Shown: positions 51,326 to 60,915, counted from the first letter of the stretch. The stretch is DNA of 64,000 nt from Cohnella sp. CFH 77786 (GCF_019400745.1 NZ_WJIB01000023.1:1-64000); one strand, 5' to 3'. A program made the numbers and translations. The notes: generated by a model not told the origin, from the sequence alone.

Positions 51326-52180
51326 TTAACGGAACCTGCGCTCCCGGATCCAAAGCGGAATCCGGAACACGACATTGATGGCCAGCACGACGAACAGCAG
51401 CACCGCGGCCGCCTTCTGCGAGATTTGCTGGGCATCCGGAACGATCGCTTCCGATTGGACATACCAGAGATGAACGGCCAGCGTTTCTCCAGGGGACATG
51501 AGATTGAAATCCCACATGACGCCCGACGTCGTGACGCCGGCGGTCAGGATGATAACGGCGCTCTCGCCGAAGGCCCTGCCGGAAGCAAGGCAAATACCGG
51601 TCACGATGCCGTTGATGGAAGAGGGAATCAGCACGCGGCGAATCGTTTGCAGATGGGTGGCTCCCAGCGCGAAAGAAGCGTTTTTGAGTTCTCCAGGCAC
51701 AGACCGGATCGCTTCCTCGGTGACGCGGGTAATCACCGGCAGGTTGAGGAAAGCCAGACTGACTGCTCCTCCGATAATCGTAAGCCCGAGCTGGAACATT
51801 TCGACGAATAACGCGATACCGAACAGACCGAAAATAATGGAAGGCACGGAAGCGAGTCCTTCCACGCAAATTCGCACGAATCCGATCAGCTTGTTCTCCG
51901 GAGCGAATTCGGCCAAGTAAATGCCGGACGCAAGGCCGAGCGGGACCGCGATGGCCATGGAGAGAAAGAGCATATAAAAGGAGTTGAACAGCGCCGGACC
52001 GATGCCGCCGCCCTCTTCGATTTCGCTGGGAAGCCCGAAAATGAAATCCCAAGTGAGCGAAGGCAAGCCCCGCTGCAAAATCAGGAACAGGAGTCCGAAT
52101 ACGAAAAGAATGACGCAAGCGGCCACGACCCAAACGGATATGGTAAAAAGGCGGTTTTTCACCTGATTCACGCGGCTCAC
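51326..52180 (-). CDS. pstA: Phosphate ABC transporter permease PstA, copy 2
   Basis: 284 aa from GTG 52180, overlapping the pstC2 stop as GTGA and preceded by GGGGGG. Six helices, GGGIGPALFNSFYMLFLSM and the coupling loop ALGATHLQTIRRVLIP. Pairs with PstC2. Confidence 0.9.
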   Translation of the reverse strand: MSRVNQVKNRLFTISVWVVAACVILFVFGLLFLILQRGLPSLTWDFIFGLPSEIEEGGGIGPALFNSFYMLFLSMAIAVPLGLASGIYLAEFAPENKLIGFVRICVEGLASVPSIIFGLFGIALFVEMFQLGLTIIGGAVSLAFLNLPVITRVTEEAIRSVPGELKNASFALGATHLQTIRRVLIPSSINGIVTGICLASGRAFGESAVIILTAGVTTSGVMWDFNLMSPGETLAVHLWYVQSEAIVPDAQQISQKAAAVLLFVVLAINVVFRIPLWIRERRFR

Positions 52181-53136
52181 GCTTTGGCCCCCCTCTTCTG
52201 CAGCACCCGGATCACGACGATCATGACCAGCGAAATGACGAGCAGCAGGAAGCCCATCATGTACAGCGCGTAGTTCCACGTCGAATCGAAAGGCACGTTC
52301 GGAATTTGCATGACGATGTTGCTCGTCAGGACGGACGTCGGCTTGAACAGGGCGTCGGCCAGTTGCGGCGTGTTGCCGATAACCATGACGACCGCCATCG
52401 TTTCGCCGATCGCCCGGGCCATCCCGAGGATGACGCCGTACAGAATTCCGCTGCGCGCGGAGGGAAGGACGACCCGGAATACCGTTTGGAAACGCGTGGC
52501 GCCAAGGGCGTAAGAAGCGTCCCGGAACTTGCGGGGAACCGCGCTGATCGAATCGTCGCTGATCCGGCTGATCGTAGGCAGCACCATGATGCTCAGCACG
52601 ATCGCGGCCGCCAAGATGCCGTCGGCCAAATCATAGCCGGTCATTTGGCGCAGAAGCGGAATCAGGAGCGTAAGCCCGAGGAATCCGTATACGACGGACG
52701 GAATGCCGACGAGCAGGTCGAGAACGGGCCGAAGCGCGTTCCGAAGCCATGCCGGCGCGACCTCCGCGAGGAAAACCGCCACGAAAATGGAAATCGGAAC
52801 CGAAATGAGAAGCGTTAGCGCCGTAAGGGCGACAGTGCCGAAAATAAAGACGAACGCTCCGTACGACTCGTTCTCGGGGGACCAGTCCGCCGAGAAGAAG
52901 AAAGTTGCCGGGGATACCGTCTCAAAAGTCAGCACTCCCGTCCGGAACATGAAAAACAAAATGGACAGGAGAATCATACAGACGAAAATCGCGCTGGCGA
53001 TGCATATCACCCGGAAAGCGCGGTTGTAGAACCGAAGGCGGTTCTTGCGGTCCTTCCAGCGGCCGGAGCTGGTCCGGATGCTCTGACCCAGCTCGCCCGC
53101 CGCGGCGAGCGAATGGGTCGATGTCGTGTCGATCAT
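52177..53136 (-). CDS. pstC: Phosphate ABC transporter permease PstC, copy 2
   Basis: 319 aa with a long polar N-terminus (about 45 residues) before six helices; GIPSVVYGFLGLTLLIPLL and ALGATRFQTVFRVVLP identify PstC. The 200-bp gap before it, after pstS2, holds a hairpin that may lower expression of the permeases relative to the binding protein. Confidence 0.92.
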   Translation of the reverse strand: MIDTTSTHSLAAAGELGQSIRTSSGRWKDRKNRLRFYNRAFRVICIASAIFVCMILLSILFFMFRTGVLTFETVSPATFFFSADWSPENESYGAFVFIFGTVALTALTLLISVPISIFVAVFLAEVAPAWLRNALRPVLDLLVGIPSVVYGFLGLTLLIPLLRQMTGYDLADGILAAAIVLSIMVLPTISRISDDSISAVPRKFRDASYALGATRFQTVFRVVLPSARSGILYGVILGMARAIGETMAVVMVIGNTPQLADALFKPTSVLTSNIVMQIPNVPFDSTWNYALYMMGFLLLVISLVMIVVIRVLQKRGAKA

Positions 53137-53259
53137 GGCGGAACTCCCTTCCCCATAAGTAAAAACGACTTCGTCGTCTTTCTGAGACTGAGAATGTCGT
53201 TTTTATCGAAATCAATCAGAGATGATCCGTGATGCTCATAATACCTGATTGATCGAAGA

Positions 53260-53294
53260 AACCAGCTTCGGCGTCTTGCACGCTCGAAGCTGGC
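53260..53294 (-). terminator. Hairpin between pstS2 and pstC2
   Basis: CCAGCTTCG (53262-53270) pairs with CGAAGCTGG (53285-53293); on the minus strand TTTCTT follows. It is probably a partial terminator giving excess PstS2. Confidence 0.55.
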
Positions 53295-53336
53295 CGCTTC
53301 CGTTATCTTTGCTTGCCCGTCATGCAGGGACAAACC

Positions 53337-54191
53337 TTATTTCATTGCGGAAACCGGAATGAATTTTAATTTCTTAAGGGAGCCGTTCTGGAACTTGGAG
53401 CTTTGCACGTATTCGATGAACGCTTTCGTCGCGCCCGTCGGTTGACCCTTCGTCATGTAGTAGCCGTAGCCCCATACTTTATAGGTGCCGTTGATGACGT
53501 TCGCTTCCGTCGCCGCCACGCCGTTGATCTTGAGCGCTTTGATGCTGCCGGACACATAGACGAGATCCAGGTAGCCGATCGCGTTCGGAGTCGTATCGAC
53601 GGCCGTTTTCATGTCGCCGCTCGATTTCACTTCTTTATAGTTGCTTCCTTTGGTCATGAAATCGGCGCCGTTCAAGGCTTTCATTTGGAAGTTGACGCGC
53701 GTGCCGGAACCGAATGCGCGGTTGACCACCACGATATCCGCATCGTCTCCGCCTACGTCTTTCCAGTTCGTGATTTTGCCGGAGAAAATGTCGGCCAGCT
53801 GCTTGTTCGTCAGGCTGTCGACCTTCACGTTCTTGTTCACGACGGCCGCGAACGGAATGACTGCGACTTTGTTGGCCACTTGACCTTCGAATTTCTTGAA
53901 GCCCGGTACGTCCATCGAAGCGTCCCAGTCGCAAGCTCCGATATCGGCGATGCCTTTGCGGACCGCTTGCGGTCCTGTGACGGAACCGGCGGCGGATGCC
54001 GAAATTTTCACTTTCGGGTTCAGCTTCTTGAATTCGTTCGCCGCCTGCAGCGTAAGCGGCAGAAGCGCGGAAGAGCCGTTGATGACGATTTTGCCGCTCA
54101 GGGAGCTGGCAGCTCCGGCAGCGGAAACTCCCGCCGTGGTGAGTGCGACCGCCATTGCGGCGATGCCGAGTGTTTTGAACCATTTTTTCAT
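53337..54191 (-). CDS. pstS: Phosphate-binding protein PstS, copy 2, without lipobox
   Basis: 284 aa. Signal peptide about 1-28 (MKKWFKTLGIAAMAVALTT then VSAAGA) but no Cys, so it is predicted to be secreted or wall-retained rather than a lipoprotein. Mature domain: INGSSALLPLTLQAANEF (phosphate loop with Ser-Ser), GSVTGPQAVRKGIADIGACD, VNRAFGSGTRVNF and NAIGYLDLVYVSG. Distinct from PstS1 (GSTALQ loop, lipidated). It shares a transcript with the secreted protein gene 31 bp upstream. Confidence 0.88.
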   Translation of the reverse strand: MKKWFKTLGIAAMAVALTTAGVSAAGAASSLSGKIVINGSSALLPLTLQAANEFKKLNPKVKISASAAGSVTGPQAVRKGIADIGACDWDASMDVPGFKKFEGQVANKVAVIPFAAVVNKNVKVDSLTNKQLADIFSGKITNWKDVGGDDADIVVVNRAFGSGTRVNFQMKALNGADFMTKGSNYKEVKSSGDMKTAVDTTPNAIGYLDLVYVSGSIKALKINGVAATEANVINGTYKVWGYGYYMTKGQPTGATKAFIEYVQSSKFQNGSLKKLKFIPVSAMK

Positions 54192-54222
54192 GTCTTTCGT
54201 TTCCCCTCTCGTTTGGTTGAAA

Positions 54223-55278
54223 TTATTGCGTCACTTGCACCCATTGGCCGTTCTTTTCCACATAAGTCTTGCCGTCCGCTTCGATGGCGATAAGGCCGCT
54301 CTTGCTGACTTCGATGCCGGTCGTATTCTCGTCAACCGTATACAGAAGCGTGCTTGCTCCGGTCGGGCTTACAGCGTAAATCTGGTTTTTCCCGGCAGGA
54401 CCCGAAGTGAGCGCGTACAGGACTCCGCCTGCGTATTTGGCTTGATAGACGTCTTGATCGGCGAACAGCGTTTTTTCCGCTCCCGCTGCCGTGACGGCCA
54501 CGAGCTTCGCCTTCGCATCGCCGGCAGGGATGTCGATATAGTAGCTGGCTGCGCCGGAAGGATCGGTGCCGACGAACACTTTGTCATCGGTCGATTTGCT
54601 AAGTTGCACCGCTTTGTTGTCACTTACAGAAGTATCGTATTGGTAAACGTTCATGGCGGCGGAGGAATCGTCGATCGTTACCGCATCCTCTTCAACCGCT
54701 TTGTCGGAGGGCGCCGTGACAACCGGCGGAACCGTCAACGTATAGGTCACCCATTTGCCGGTCGCGGAAACGCTCAGGTTGGCTTTGTAATCTTTCTTGT
54801 CTTCAAGCACTTTCGTGATAGCGCCGCTGGCCAGATCCAGCTTGTTGACCAAGGAGCCTTTGTCGCCTTGCAGGAAGTACAGAGCCGATCCGTCACTCGA
54901 CCATACCAGCTCCGGCTTGATTTCGGAGTTGGAAGCGATCGATTTGGAAGTTTTCGCAACCAAATCAAGCACGAAAATCGCGCCGCTGGTATCGGTATAA
55001 GCGGCTTTGCTTCCGTCGGGAGATACGGCAAGCTCGGATGCGTTCTGTGCATCCAGCAGTTTTTCGTATTTGCCGCTGTTTACGTCGACCAGATAGTCGA
55101 CACGTCCGGCATCCGTTTCTTGGGAGGCGATCAAGCGGTTGATGTCGAGCCACTGCACGTGATCCACGTTCGCAAGCAAATCCGTTTTTGCCGCGTCCGC
55201 GGCGAATACCACGGTACCGGCGGTTGCTGCGACCGCAGTCGCGAGAGAAGCTGCAACCATCATCTTCTTCAGAGCCAT
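54223..55278 (-). CDS. Secreted beta-propeller-like protein next to pstS2
   Basis: 351 aa from ATG 55278 (AAAGGG upstream). Signal peptide about 1-26 (ending VFAA). The body consists of TolB/WD40-like blade repeats, e.g. SELAVSPDGSKAAYTDTSGAIFVLDL, KPELVWSSDGSALYFLQGD and GGVLYALTSGPAGKNQIYAV. No catalytic motif is visible. First gene of the pst2 transcript and 31 bp from pstS2, so its function may relate to phosphate binding or its regulation. I do not know a characterised homologue. Confidence 0.75.
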   Translation of the reverse strand: MALKKMMVAASLATAVAATAGTVVFAADAAKTDLLANVDHVQWLDINRLIASQETDAGRVDYLVDVNSGKYEKLLDAQNASELAVSPDGSKAAYTDTSGAIFVLDLVAKTSKSIASNSEIKPELVWSSDGSALYFLQGDKGSLVNKLDLASGAITKVLEDKKDYKANLSVSATGKWVTYTLTVPPVVTAPSDKAVEEDAVTIDDSSAAMNVYQYDTSVSDNKAVQLSKSTDDKVFVGTDPSGAASYYIDIPAGDAKAKLVAVTAAGAEKTLFADQDVYQAKYAGGVLYALTSGPAGKNQIYAVSPTGASTLLYTVDENTTGIEVSKSGLIAIEADGKTYVEKNGQWVQVTQ

Positions 55279-55409
55279 TGACGATTCACCCTTTGTTTGG
55301 AATGTGACCTTCTCTATGTACAGAGCGGTTCGCTTACTAGAATCATCATAGAGCCCGTTTATTTGCAGACCGTAAAATGGGCAGCATTTCCTTGTTAATT
55401 TTTCCTCCG

Positions 55410-56555
55410 TTAATATGGATGTCCGCCGTTCATCTGCTCCATAAGCCGTCCGATCTCGCCGCGGATCTGGCGGGACGTGCCTGCCGCCTCCCGGGAAGCT
55501 TGTCCCAGCCGTTGCGCCGCTTCCCCATTCCGGGCGGCGATATCCCACAGTCTGGAGAACGTTTCTTCGGAACGGTTCACCTGGCCAATGCCCAGATCCG
55601 CGCTTTGCTTGCCTTCCTTCACGAGCAGAACCGTCCGTTCCACCGCCTCGGACATCGTCAGCAGCACCCGGTGGATCTCCGCTGCGGAGCGTTTCGTTCC
55701 GTAAGCCAGATCGCTGATTTCCTGCGCAACCACGCCGAAGCCGCGCCCGTGGCTGCCCGCGCGGGCCGCTTCTATCGCTGCGTTGACGGCGAGCAGGTTG
55801 CATTGCTCGGCCAATTCGGCGATCATCTTCACGATCTGATTCGCCGCGGAAGCCCTCTCCGTCAATTCCCGCATGGCCGCTTCCTGCAGCCGGGCATGCT
55901 CGGACCACTGCCGGAACAGCTTCAACATGTGGTCCAAGTCCTGACGGCCGCTATTGGTCGCCTCCGAGATTCGTACGCCGTAATCCCGGGCTTCTTCCGT
56001 GGCGGACGTCACTTTATCCAGAGATTGATGGATTTGACGCAGCATTTCTTCCGTCCCGCGAATGGTGCGGAGTTGCCGTTCGGCGGCTTCCCGCTGCAGC
56101 AGCCGCGACAGGTGAAGCAAATCGCTCACCGTGAGGATGCCCGCCAGCGCGCCCCGTTCGGTAATGATGACAACGTCGTAGAACGTCTCCTCGCTCCTAG
56201 ACAGCGCGCCGTCGATCAATTCGCGGGGGAGGACGTCCGCTTCCGCGATATACGGGTTCCGCAGCATCAAATGGGAGATTTCTTTGTTTCCGAAGAGCGA
56301 CATGCCGAAATGAGAGCCTAACGACCGGAAGAACCGATGCTTCATCAGAAGCCCGATCGGCCGGCGCCGCTCATCGCAGACGACGACGCATTCCAGTTCG
56401 CTTCTGCGGCGGAATAGCTCGACCAGTTCACTGCAAGGCATGCTCGGCTCCACGACGGGACAATTTCTTAGCCACTCTCGGACGGCGATCGGCTGCTGCC
56501 AATCTTGCGGTTCGGGGATGGTGATGACGGGCCGTTCCATAACGCTCAGACTCAT
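55410..56555 (-). CDS. Soluble methyl-accepting chemotaxis protein with CBS-type sensor
   Basis: 381 aa from ATG 56555 with GAGG about 9 nt upstream. No membrane helix. The N-terminal region (about 30-150) is CBS-like: [19 protein letters not shown] and [19 protein letters not shown]. The C-terminal MCP signalling domain (about 165-375) has the hairpin tip [20 protein letters not shown]...[11 protein letters not shown] (247-281). It would couple an intracellular signal to CheA. Its sensor clearly resembles residues 310-405 of the GGDEF protein at 43-45 kb. It lies upstream of the pst2 genes on the same strand. Confidence 0.87.
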   Translation of the reverse strand: MSLSVMERPVITIPEPQDWQQPIAVREWLRNCPVVEPSMPCSELVELFRRRSELECVVVCDERRRPIGLLMKHRFFRSLGSHFGMSLFGNKEISHLMLRNPYIAEADVLPRELIDGALSRSEETFYDVVIITERGALAGILTVSDLLHLSRLLQREAAERQLRTIRGTEEMLRQIHQSLDKVTSATEEARDYGVRISEATNSGRQDLDHMLKLFRQWSEHARLQEAAMRELTERASAANQIVKMIAELAEQCNLLAVNAAIEAARAGSHGRGFGVVAQEISDLAYGTKRSAAEIHRVLLTMSEAVERTVLLVKEGKQSADLGIGQVNRSEETFSRLWDIAARNGEAAQRLGQASREAAGTSRQIRGEIGRLMEQMNGGHPY

Positions 56556-56692
56556 GGGCTTCAACCTCGATCCGGTGGTTTACGTTATGCATCCAAGCTA
56601 TCAGTCTCGCGTCAAGCACCATACCTGAATTTGTTATGGCTTTGTAAATTATTCCGCCTGATAACATAACTCCGTACCGCTCCCTTGAGTCG

Positions 56693-57862
56693 ATGTTTAA
56701 AGACGGATGCCGAAGATCAAAATTAAAAAACAAACTCCGTTCAAGAAACGATGTGATCAAAGTGCACGCCGACGAAAAAATATCGGGATATCAGCTAAGC
56801 CTGCTTCTGTTTACGTTTATCGTTTCCACGCTCATTTTATCCGTGCCCGGAATCATGGTCGCTTTCGCGAAACAAAACGCCTGGCTTTCCATTTTGCCTG
56901 CTTCCCTTACGGGAATCGTGAATATCTGGGTGCTTACCTCCCTGTCCAAACGCCATCCCGGCAAATCGATCATCGAATACGCCTCCAGCATTTGCGGGAA
57001 ATGGATCGGAACGATCATCGGATTCTACTTGACCTATTATTTGTTTTTCTTCATCTCCAGCACCGTGAACGAGCATGCCGGTTTTATCAATATCATTCTC
57101 CTGATGAATACCCCTCCTCTCGTCTCGATGGCTACGATGCTTGTTTTGTGCGGTTTTGTCGTACTGGCCGGAGTCGAAGCCATCGCCAGATGCAATGAGG
57201 TCATCCTTCCCGTGATCATCCTCCTGCTCGTGCCCATGTTCCTTCTCTCCTTGCGGGACATGGACCCCGCCCGTTTGACGCCGATTTTGGCGGAAGGCAT
57301 CTTGCCGGTCCTGAAAGGCTCGGTCGTACCGTCGGCCTGGATGAGCCAGTTCTTTTTCTTGGGCTGGTTTCTCCCCCACTTAAACGAGCAGCCGCATAGA
57401 ATCCGAAAGCATTTGACCGTTTCCTGGGGCGGAGTCGTCTTGCTGGTCATGACGATCGACATCATCACGATAACGGTGTTCGGACCGATCACGCCGCGTT
57501 TGAAATTCGCGTTCTTCAAGGTTATCCAGTATATCGGGATCCTCGGTTCGCTGGAAAGGCTCGAGACGATCGCCATTACCATCTGGATTCTCGGAATCTT
57601 CATCAAAATCTCGATGCTTCTTTATATGTTCAGCCTGAGCGCCAGCCAGTTGTTCTTCGCGCGCAATTACCGGAAAACCGTTCTTCCGGTCACTCTGTTA
57701 TCCATCGTCGGCTCCGTATGGATATTCAGGAGCGACGCTCAGTTCCAAGCCTGGATCACCTTCACCTACCCGGTTCTGGCGTTTATCACGCAAAGCCTGC
57801 TCCCTCTGCTGCTTCTGGGGATAGACGTTCTCAGAGCAAAACCCTCGAAATCAATCGGATAA
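56693..57862 (+). CDS. Spore germination permease, GerAB family
   Basis: 389 aa with ten membrane helices, APC-superfamily endospore germination permease. The family start KISGYQLSLLLFTFIVSTLI begins at about residue 29, so the true start may be a GTG at 56753 or 56762; no convincing ribosome-binding site helps. B subunits bind the germinant in the inner spore membrane and act with A and C subunits. Here the gene lies on the opposite strand from its likely partners and converges on them; its stop lies inside the 3' end of the small D-like gene. Confidence 0.85.
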   Translation: MFKDGCRRSKLKNKLRSRNDVIKVHADEKISGYQLSLLLFTFIVSTLILSVPGIMVAFAKQNAWLSILPASLTGIVNIWVLTSLSKRHPGKSIIEYASSICGKWIGTIIGFYLTYYLFFFISSTVNEHAGFINIILLMNTPPLVSMATMLVLCGFVVLAGVEAIARCNEVILPVIILLLVPMFLLSLRDMDPARLTPILAEGILPVLKGSVVPSAWMSQFFFLGWFLPHLNEQPHRIRKHLTVSWGGVVLLVMTIDIITITVFGPITPRLKFAFFKVIQYIGILGSLERLETIAITIWILGIFIKISMLLYMFSLSASQLFFARNYRKTVLPVTLLSIVGSVWIFRSDAQFQAWITFTYPVLAFITQSLLPLLLLGIDVLRAKPSKSIG

Positions 57863-58084
57863 AATCATTTTTCCGATCGGCTCGAGCAGGATTTGGTAGG
57901 GCAGGACCAAGGTCGGCACTTCGACTCCCGCGAGCAGCAGCGCTCCCGCGACAGCGGAAACGGCCATGAATACCGCATACACCCAAGCCTCCCGTTTTTC
58001 GTTGCCTCCCCGCAATTTACGGACTCGATCGAAGGCGTAGGAGCATACGATAATGAGATATCCCGCCGTCAGTAAGATCTTCAT
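57851..58084 (-). CDS. Small two-helix membrane protein, germinant-receptor D-subunit-like
   Basis: 77 aa from ATG 58084 (AAAGGAG upstream), overlapping the gerC-type stop as ATGA. Two predicted helices: LLTAGYLIIVCSYAF (about 4-18) and VYAVFMAVSAVAGALLLAG (about 35-53), with a basic loop between them. Some GerA-type operons encode a small two-helix D protein that modulates germination; size, topology and position fit. Its 3' end overlaps the convergent permease gene by 12 bp. Confidence 0.65.
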   Translation of the reverse strand: MKILLTAGYLIIVCSYAFDRVRKLRGGNEKREAWVYAVFMAVSAVAGALLLAGVEVPTLVLPYQILLEPIGKMILSD

Positions 58085-59265
58085 TTTACGATCTCCTTTT
58101 CTTTCCATTGCAGAGATGGACCCAGGGCGCCCGTGTTCTTGATCGACAATTTCACGGATACGGATATTTCGGCATTCTCAAAATACCGGTCCCAATCTTT
58201 CCCGACGGCGCGCCACTTTTTGGGGTATTGGCTCGCCACTAGACCGCCGAAGCCCAAGATATCCGTCTTCAATTCATGCTGTAATTTGCGAAGAAACGCC
58301 TCCATCTCTTCCTTTACCTGGTCCTCCAGCGCTTTTTTCACCATCGTTTCATTATGGAGTTGGGTCACGTCCAGCCGCGAATTGTTTTCCATCAGGTCCC
58401 CCTTGCCGGTAACATGAACATGAAATCGGAAGTCATCCCTTAGAGGAACGACATCGATTTTGACATTGCCGCTCCTAAAGATTAAACCCACATTGCCCAT
58501 GCCGCCCGGCAAGTCGGCCACGATATTGTCGGAATTCTTGTTATTTTTGAACCACAAATATTGCTGCGTTTCCCGATTGTTCAGAAAGCCGACCAAAGCC
58601 GTTCTTTTGAAGACGGCCGTTCCGGTCAAGCGAAACTGCTTGTCCTTGCCTTTAAGCGAAGAACGGAACATCTCGGTTCCCTCCAGAACCCCGACCGCTG
58701 GATTCTCCCCTTCCCCCGCGGACGCGATCAGAAAGTCCCTGAGCGTCGACTTCATTCCCGCACCCGGGAGCAATTCCATTTCCTTCAACGCTTCGGCGGG
58801 GACCATTTCGTAAGGGTAGCGAACCTGAAGCATCTCTCCCGCCGTTTTCCCTTTAACGACGAACAAGTAAGTTCTTAACCGGTTTCGGGGATTCCGGGAG
58901 AAAATGTCCAGAAAATCGTTCATTCCCCGCCTGGCCAGCGATTCCCCGACGAGAATGACGCTGCGGTGCGAAAATACGAGCTTGCGGGACATTTTTTGCT
59001 GGATCTTCTGATCAATGTCCAGTACGCTTTTCCCCGATTCCGAAATCAGAAAAAAATTGTCCGTTTCTTTCGAGGTCCCGCCCGCAGACTGGGATGAAGG
59101 AGACGGGACGGCGACCTGAAGCGTCATCATGATCTTTCCGTCTTCCGTCAAGTCCAGCCCCGTTCCCATCACCAGTCCGATATCGTTGACTTCTCTTCGA
59201 TCCCAACAACCGCACGCCATGACCAGCGCAATCGACAGCATGACGGTTCGCACCCAGCGTTTCAC
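58081..59265 (-). CDS. Germinant receptor C subunit, Ger(x)C lipoprotein
   Basis: 394 aa. Lipoprotein signal (LSIALVMACGC) with Cys20 of the family motif GCWDRREVNDIGLVMGTGLD. Ger(x)C domain to the end, with TLQVAVPSP, FSHRSVILVGESLARRGM and PRNRLRTYLFVVKG. Anchored on the outer face of the inner spore membrane. Overlaps both neighbours by 4 nt. Confidence 0.92.
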   Translation of the reverse strand: MKRWVRTVMLSIALVMACGCWDRREVNDIGLVMGTGLDLTEDGKIMMTLQVAVPSPSSQSAGGTSKETDNFFLISESGKSVLDIDQKIQQKMSRKLVFSHRSVILVGESLARRGMNDFLDIFSRNPRNRLRTYLFVVKGKTAGEMLQVRYPYEMVPAEALKEMELLPGAGMKSTLRDFLIASAGEGENPAVGVLEGTEMFRSSLKGKDKQFRLTGTAVFKRTALVGFLNNRETQQYLWFKNNKNSDNIVADLPGGMGNVGLIFRSGNVKIDVVPLRDDFRFHVHVTGKGDLMENNSRLDVTQLHNETMVKKALEDQVKEEMEAFLRKLQHELKTDILGFGGLVASQYPKKWRAVGKDWDRYFENAEISVSVKLSIKNTGALGPSLQWKEKEIVK

Positions 59266-60776
59266 TTCGTACCATCCTTTTCGTATTGCGGAGCGAATAC
59301 GCGGCCGTCGATGGGGGCACGGAAAAACACGTCCTTGAGCGCCCTCTTCGAAAAGGGCGAAACAGGCGTAAAGTAGGGTACCCCGAACGACTTTAAGTGA
59401 ACGACGCGAAGCAAGATCCCCAGAAAACCGAGCGCGATCCCGTATAATCCAAGCGTTCCCGCCAGAACGATCATCGGGAAACGCAGCAGACGAACCCCGT
59501 TCGCGAAGCTAAACCGCGGAATCAGAAATGCCGCAATGCCGGTCATCGAAACGATGATGACGCTGGGAGCCGAAATAATGCCTGCCTGCACCGCCGACTG
59601 TCCGATGACCAGCGCGCCGACGATGCTTACCGTCTGTCCGATCGGTCTTGGCAGACGAACGCCCGCTTCCCGCAAAGCCTCGAACATCAGCTCCATCAAT
59701 AAAGCTTCCAGCACGATCGGAAAAGGCACAGGTTCCCGCGCGGAAGCGACGCTGAGCAGCAAGCTGGTCGGGATCATTTCCTGGTGGAACGTCGTAACCG
59801 CAACGTAGAAAGAAGGGACAAACACGGCGATGAATAAGAAGAGCAATCGGATCCCGCGTACGAAAGAAGCCACGGGATAGCGAACATAATAATCCTCGCT
59901 TGCTTGCAAACCCGACCAGAACGTGACCGGCGCCAGTATCACGAAGGGAGTATTGTCGACCAGAATGGCCACCCTTCCTTCCAGCAAACCTCCCGCGACG
60001 ACATCGGGTCGTTCCGTGTTCTGAAAGATAGGGAAAATCGGGAAAGGATCGTCCCGGATGATTTCCTCGATATATCCGGACTCCAATATGCCGTCAGCTC
60101 GAATGGCCGCGATTTTGTTCCGCAACCGTTCGACGACGGATTCATCGGCCAGACCTTCGATATAGGCGACCAACACTTTCGTTTCCGTCATCTCGCCTAC
60201 CGTGAAAGCTTCCATTTTCAACCGAGGTGTTCGTATGTAATGCCGCAGCAAACCAACGTTGACGGACTGTCTCTCGACGAAGCCTTCCTTGGATCCGCGG
60301 ATAGACGGTTCGGACGAGGGTTCTTCGATGGACCGTTGCGGCATGTTTTCCGCAGCAAAGCAATCGGCTTTGTCGGAACCGTCCGTAAACAGGACCGCGT
60401 TCCCGCGCAGGATGCGCCGGATGATTTCCGACCATTTCGATGACGTGAACACTTTGCCGACCGGTATCGGTTTTCCGTTCTCCGATTCGGTTCCTTCGGG
60501 TAAGCGTGTATCCGGGAAGGCTGCAATGGTTTTGAACATTCCGTTCACTTTTTCTTCGTTTACGAGCGTTCCGAGATAGACGAGCAGACGTTTCGGCTGG
60601 CCTCCGTCCGTTGAAATTTCGGAGTACACCATATCCGAACAATTTCGGAACTCTTGCCGGACAAAATGTTCGTTCTGTTCGAGGTTTGCCGCGATGACAC
60701 CTTCCCCCCGAATGTCGGCATCATCGACCTTAACGGGGGAATTGCGGCTCAGCTGCTTGCGGAACTGAATTTTCAT
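59262..60776 (-). CDS. Germinant receptor A subunit, GerA family
   Basis: 504 aa from ATG 60776 (GGAGGG upstream). Long hydrophilic N-terminal part (about 1-275), then about five membrane helices. Typical GerA motifs: YIEGLADESVVERLRNKI, ILESGYIEEIIRDDPFPIFP, GRVAILVDNTPFVILAPVTFW and GQTVSIVGALVIGQSAVQAG. A and B subunits form the membrane core of the receptor. First gene of the minus-strand group A-C-D. Confidence 0.93.
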   Translation of the reverse strand: MKIQFRKQLSRNSPVKVDDADIRGEGVIAANLEQNEHFVRQEFRNCSDMVYSEISTDGGQPKRLLVYLGTLVNEEKVNGMFKTIAAFPDTRLPEGTESENGKPIPVGKVFTSSKWSEIIRRILRGNAVLFTDGSDKADCFAAENMPQRSIEEPSSEPSIRGSKEGFVERQSVNVGLLRHYIRTPRLKMEAFTVGEMTETKVLVAYIEGLADESVVERLRNKIAAIRADGILESGYIEEIIRDDPFPIFPIFQNTERPDVVAGGLLEGRVAILVDNTPFVILAPVTFWSGLQASEDYYVRYPVASFVRGIRLLFLFIAVFVPSFYVAVTTFHQEMIPTSLLLSVASAREPVPFPIVLEALLMELMFEALREAGVRLPRPIGQTVSIVGALVIGQSAVQAGIISAPSVIIVSMTGIAAFLIPRFSFANGVRLLRFPMIVLAGTLGLYGIALGFLGILLRVVHLKSFGVPYFTPVSPFSKRALKDVFFRAPIDGRVFAPQYEKDGTK

Positions 60777-60855
60777 GGACGGGACCCTCCGGGTGAATAT
60801 CCTTCTACTAGAGTTCCTTGGCAAGAGGATATTTATCCCATTTGCCCCCGTAAAG

Positions 60856-60892
60856 AAAGGACCGTCAGGGAAATTTGCCCTGACGGTCCTTT
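60856..60892 (-). terminator. Strong terminator after the dehydrogenase operon
   Basis: AAAGGACCGTCAGGG (60856-60870) pairs perfectly over 15 bp with CCCTGACGGTCCTTT (60878-60892). It isolates the germination genes from the upstream sugar operon. Confidence 0.85.
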
Positions 60893-60915
60893 GATGGAAA
60901 ATCGGATATTCCGGA

